NCBI GenBank assembly: GCA_021730905.1
Contig: JAKFYK010000031.1
Coordinates: 1-58,082 of the forward strand
Length of the DNA stretch: 58,082 nucleotides
Reading direction: 5' to 3'
From: Betaproteobacteria bacterium
GTDB lineage: Bacteria; Pseudomonadota; Gammaproteobacteria; Burkholderiales; SG8-41
Position numbers and translations under genes: made by a program. Each line of letters starts with the position of its first letter. Positions within the stretch are counted from its first letter, which is position 1. This document shows, in pieces, positions 54,851 through 58,082 of the stretch. A model generated the notes under the pieces. The model saw only the letters and a program-made list of their open reading frames with translations, was not told where the DNA came from and did no database searches.

Positions 54851-56846
54851 TACCCTTTACCGTGGCTGCGATATTCGCCGCCGTGAAGCCGAAATACTTG
54901 AACAAATCGCCCGCAGGCGCCGATTCGCCGTAGCGGTCGATGCCCACTACAGCGCCTTCGAGCCCCACATACTTGCGCCAGAAATCGCTGACACCGGCCT
55001 CGACCGCGACACGCGGCGTGCCTTTCGGCAAAACGCTGGCGCGATACGCGGCATCCTGGCGGTCGAACACGTTGGTGGACGGCATCGATACCACGCGCAC
55101 TGCAATATTTTCCGCCGCCAATAATTTTTGCGCTTCGAGCGCCAACGCGACCTCGGAGCCGGTGGCAATAATCGCCGCGCGCGCCGTAGTGCCTGTGGGT
55201 ACATCCGACAGCACGTAACCGCCGCGTGCTACATCGGCCACCTGCGTCGCGCCGCGTTTCTGAAAAGCCAGATTCTGGCGCGAGAACAAGAGGCTCGTCG
55301 GGCCGTCGCGCCGCTCGATGGCAGCGATCCACGCCACCGTGGATTCCACCGTATCGCACGGACGCCATACATCCATGTTCGGCAGCAAACGCAACACCGC
55401 CGCATGTTCCACCGGCTGATGCGTAGGGCCGTCTTCACCGAGACCGATGGAATCGTGGGTGAACACAAACACCACGCGCTGTTTCATCAGCGCTGCCATG
55501 CGCAGCGCGTTGCGCGCGTAGTCGGAAAAGGTAAGGAACGTTGCCACATAGGGAATCACGCCGCCGTGCAGCGCGAGTCCGTTGGCAATCGCTGACATGC
55601 CGAATTCGCGTACACCGAAAAATATATAGTTGCCGCCACCGGTGTTACCCAAAGCTTTCGAGCCCGACCACCAGGTAAGGTTCGATCCCGCCAGATCAGC
55701 CGAGCCGCCCACCAATTCCGGCAAGGCAGGCGCCAGCACTTCAATCGCATTTTGCGAGGCTTTGCGCGTGGCGATGGTTTCGGCCTTGTCGTTGACCTGT
55801 GCCAGCACCTTGGCGGTGTGCGCTTTCCACGATGACGGCAACTCGCCCGCCATGCGGCGTGTCAATTCAGCGGCGAGATCGGGATGCTGTTTGGCGTAGG
55901 CCGCGAATTTTTCATTCCACGCGCCCTCGGCTTTGGCACCGCGCGCACGCGCATCCCAGCCCGCATACACCGCTTCGGGAATTTCAAACGGTAGATGATT
56001 CCAGCCGATCGCAACTCGCGTGGCGGCAATTTCTTCCGCGCCCAGTGGCGCGCCATGTGCGCCGCCGGTGTTGGCTTTTTTTGGTGCGCCCTTGCCGATA
56101 ATGGTTTTGCAGCAGATCAATACCGGTTTTGCGGTTTCCGTTTGCGCCTGCTTGATCGCGGCATCCACCGCATCGGCGTTGTGGCCATCGACATCGCGGA
56201 TCACGCGCCAGCCGTAGGCCTCGAAACGCTGTGGCGTGTTGTCGGTGAACCATTGTTTGAGCTGCGCTTTTTCGGAATCGATCGAGATACCGTTGTCGTC
56301 GTAGAGCGCGATCAGCTTGTTCAGTCCCAGCGTGCCCGCGAGCGAACACACCTCGTGCGAAATGCCTTCCATCAAACAACCGTCGCCGAGAAACACATAG
56401 GTGCGGTGATCGATGACCGCATGGCCATCGCGATTGAATTCCGCCGCCAGCATGCGCTCGGCGAGCGCCATGCCCACCGCGTTGGCGATGCCTTGTCCGA
56501 GCGGGCCCGTGGTGGTTTCCACGCCCGGCGCCATGCCGTGTTCAGGGTGGCCGGGCGTTTTGGAATGCAGTTGGCGAAACCGTTTCAACTCCGCCATCGG
56601 CAAATCGTAGCCCGACAGATGCAGCAGCGCATACAGCAGCATCGAACCGTGCCCGTTCGACAAAACAAAACGGTCGCGGTTGACCCATGCAGGATTGGCG
56701 GGGTTATGGCGTAAGTGATTGTTCCACAGAGCTTCCGCGATCTCCGCCATGCCCATCGGCATGCCGGGATGGCCGGAATTGGCCTGTTGAACGGCGTCCA
56801 TCGCAAGCGCGCGGATCGCGTTGGCCAAATCGGCTTTGGAAGTCAT
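54843..56846 (-). CDS. tkt: transketolase
   Basis: The protein has 667 residues in three domains. The thiamine diphosphate motif [18 protein letters not shown], His residues of the active site ([34 protein letters not shown]) and the pyrimidine domain [21 protein letters not shown] are present. It moves two-carbon units in the pentose phosphate and Calvin cycles. It is first in the tkt-gap-pgk-pyk-fba group. The 93-base gap before it, towards the regulator gene, shows no distinctive motif. Confidence 0.96.
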
Positions 56847-56939
56847 TGCGGCTGATCTACAAGAGAGCTACAGGGGAAAGCGCGATTATAGCGCTGCGCG
56901 AAGGCGCGGGCGACCCCTGCGAAGTCCGTTACAGCACGA

Positions 56940-58082
56940 TTACTCGTCGCGGCGGGTAAGCTTAACCCCCAACTGCTTAAGCTTCCGATACAAATGCGTC
57001 CGCTCCAACCCAACAATCTCCGCCACGCGACTGATATTCCCGCCCTCTTTCCCAAGGTGATATTCAAAGTAAGCCCGCTCAAACGCATCGCGCGCCTCAC
57101 GCAACGGCTGGTCGAACGCGGGCGCCTGCTGCACCGGCGCCGGCTCGGGCAGCGCGCGCGTCACGTCGTCGGCAGTGATTTCTTCGCCCTGCGCGGTCTG
57201 CGCCAGCGTGCGCACCACGCTCTCCAGTTGCGTGAGATTGCCTGGCCAGTCGAAATTGCGCAGCGCGTTTAACGCCGCGGTAGAAAACTGGCGCGAGGCA
57301 ATTTCCTTGGCTTCGACCATGCGCGCGAGGATCAACCCCGCGACTTCGGGTATATCGTCGCGATGCTGGCGCAGACTGGGAATGGTGATCGTCATCGCCG
57401 ACAGCAGTTCGTAGAGCTGCGCGTCGAAGGCGCCCTCCGCCGCGACATCGGCCAGTGCGCGCGAGGCGCCGCACACCACGCGCGTGTTGTAGCGCGCGAC
57501 CTTTGCCAGCAGCAGCAGCATGCCTTTCTGCTCGGCGCGCGTGAGGCCGGCCACATCATGCACGAACAGCGTGCCGTCGCGCGCCTTGTTAAGCAGTTCA
57601 ATCGGCTCACCGGCCAGTTGCGCCGACGTTTCCGGTGTGACCCACGGCGTGTTGCGCACATGCAGCACGCGCGCGCAAATCTCGATGCCGCAGCCCGGCT
57701 CGCCGACCAGTACCACGGGCGTGCGCATGCCGGCGATGCGCTCCAGCCGCTGCTTGAGATCGGCGATCACCGGTGCGCGGCCCAGTGCGCCCAATGACGC
57801 CCCCGGTTTGGGTTGTTCCGCGCTGTGCTTCAGGGCGCGGCCCACTGTGGTCAGCAACTTCTGCAGCGCGATGGGTTTTTCCAGAAAATCAAACGCACCG
57901 ATGCGTGTAGCCTCTACCGCGGTGTCTATGGTGCCGTGGCCGGACATCATCACCACCGGCATGGTGAGCTGCCCGCTGCTCGCCCATTCCTTGAGCAACG
58001 TAATGCCGTCAGTATCGGGCATCCAGATGTCGAGCAGCACCATGTCCGGGCGCGCATCATTGCGGCTGGTGCGCGCCTCGGT
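56940..58082 (-). CDS. NtrX-like response regulator with degenerate AAA+ domain, 5' end beyond window
   Basis: The window holds 380 residues of the C-terminal part; the frame stays open to the right edge (TEARTSRNDARPDMVLLDIWMPDTDG). The receiver retains the phosphoacceptor Asp (LLDIWMP) and the Lys of FLEKPI. The central region aligns with sigma-54 activators, but Walker A is VGEPGCGIE without the Lys, Walker B is LFVHDVAG instead of LDE, and the GAFTGA loop is missing. A Fis-type DNA-binding helix ends the protein (GGNISRVAEIVGLERTHLYRKL). It probably binds DNA and responds to a kinase (perhaps NtrY) without driving sigma-54. Confidence 0.85.
   Translation of the reverse strand, partial: TEARTSRNDARPDMVLLDIWMPDTDGITLLKEWASSGQLTMPVVMMSGHGTIDTAVEATRIGAFDFLEKPIALQKLLTTVGRALKHSAEQPKPGASLGALGRAPVIADLKQRLERIAGMRTPVVLVGEPGCGIEICARVLHVRNTPWVTPETSAQLAGEPIELLNKARDGTLFVHDVAGLTRAEQKGMLLLLAKVARYNTRVVCGASRALADVAAEGAFDAQLYELLSAMTITIPSLRQHRDDIPEVAGLILARMVEAKEIASRQFSTAALNALRNFDWPGNLTQLESVVRTLAQTAQGEEITADDVTRALPEPAPVQQAPAFDQPLREARDAFERAYFEYHLGKEGGNISRVAEIVGLERTHLYRKLKQLGVKLTRRDE

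Overview
The window is about 58 kb of GC-rich, densely coding bacterial chromosome. Its gene content and order point to a betaproteobacterium (Burkholderiales or Nitrosomonadales type): five Bug-type solute receptors in one cluster, a pstSCAB-phoU-phoB-phoR operon, lgt divergent from ilvD, a tkt-gap-pgk-pyk-fba cluster, and an NtrX-type regulator at the right edge. The taxon is an inference from gene content. No rRNA, tRNA, CRISPR array, transposase or integrase was seen.

Left part (1-10.9 kb): a truncated gene at the edge, then a metal and arsenic island. On the minus strand lie arsR, a thioredoxin-type arsC and an aquaporin. On the plus strand, divergent from arsR, lie a zinc-type CDF exporter and an overlapping ATP-grasp enzyme. 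A palindrome of about 22 bp sits between the two arms. Next comes the complete phosphate operon, transcribed leftwards from a probable Pho box in the order pstS, (terminator), pstC, pstA, pstB, phoU, phoB, phoR.

Middle part (11-33.9 kb): a SapC-like gene, a MoxR / DUF58 / transglutaminase module, lgt with a TSUP exporter, ilvD, an APC permease, a cupredoxin overlapping a class III cyclase, a YyaL/DUF255 thioredoxin-fold protein with an in-frame insertion, a small cytochrome c, a CmcJ/NvfI-type oxygenase with a secreted partner, a beta-hydroxyacid dehydrogenase, and a complete branched-chain-type ABC transporter (livK, livH, livM, livG, livF).

Right part (33.9-50 kb): two paralogous acyl-CoA carboxylase beta subunits flank a methyltransferase and a sugar-receptor-like protein that has no signal peptide. 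Then comes a long leftward cluster (CobW GTPase, amidohydrolase, cupin, Bug, Bug, enolase-superfamily enzyme, Bug, acyl-CoA dehydrogenase, Bug, Bug, carboxylase beta). It reads as a catabolic and uptake locus for unknown carboxylates or amides. It is interrupted by a 0.5-kb cassette holding a frameshifted GxxExxY gene between 33-bp inverted repeats. From 50 to 56.8 kb lie fba, pyk, pgk, gap and tkt (glycolysis, gluconeogenesis or Calvin cycle), and finally a response regulator whose AAA+ domain appears catalytically degenerate.

The most unusual sequence-level observations are: a dispersed AT-rich motif with core CAAATACTT in at least six places, sometimes inside genes; a chain of 8-bp GTG-bearing repeats leading into livM; the GxxExxY inverted-repeat cassette; a 153-bp palindrome-rich in-frame insertion in the YyaL gene; and the degenerate NtrX-like regulator.
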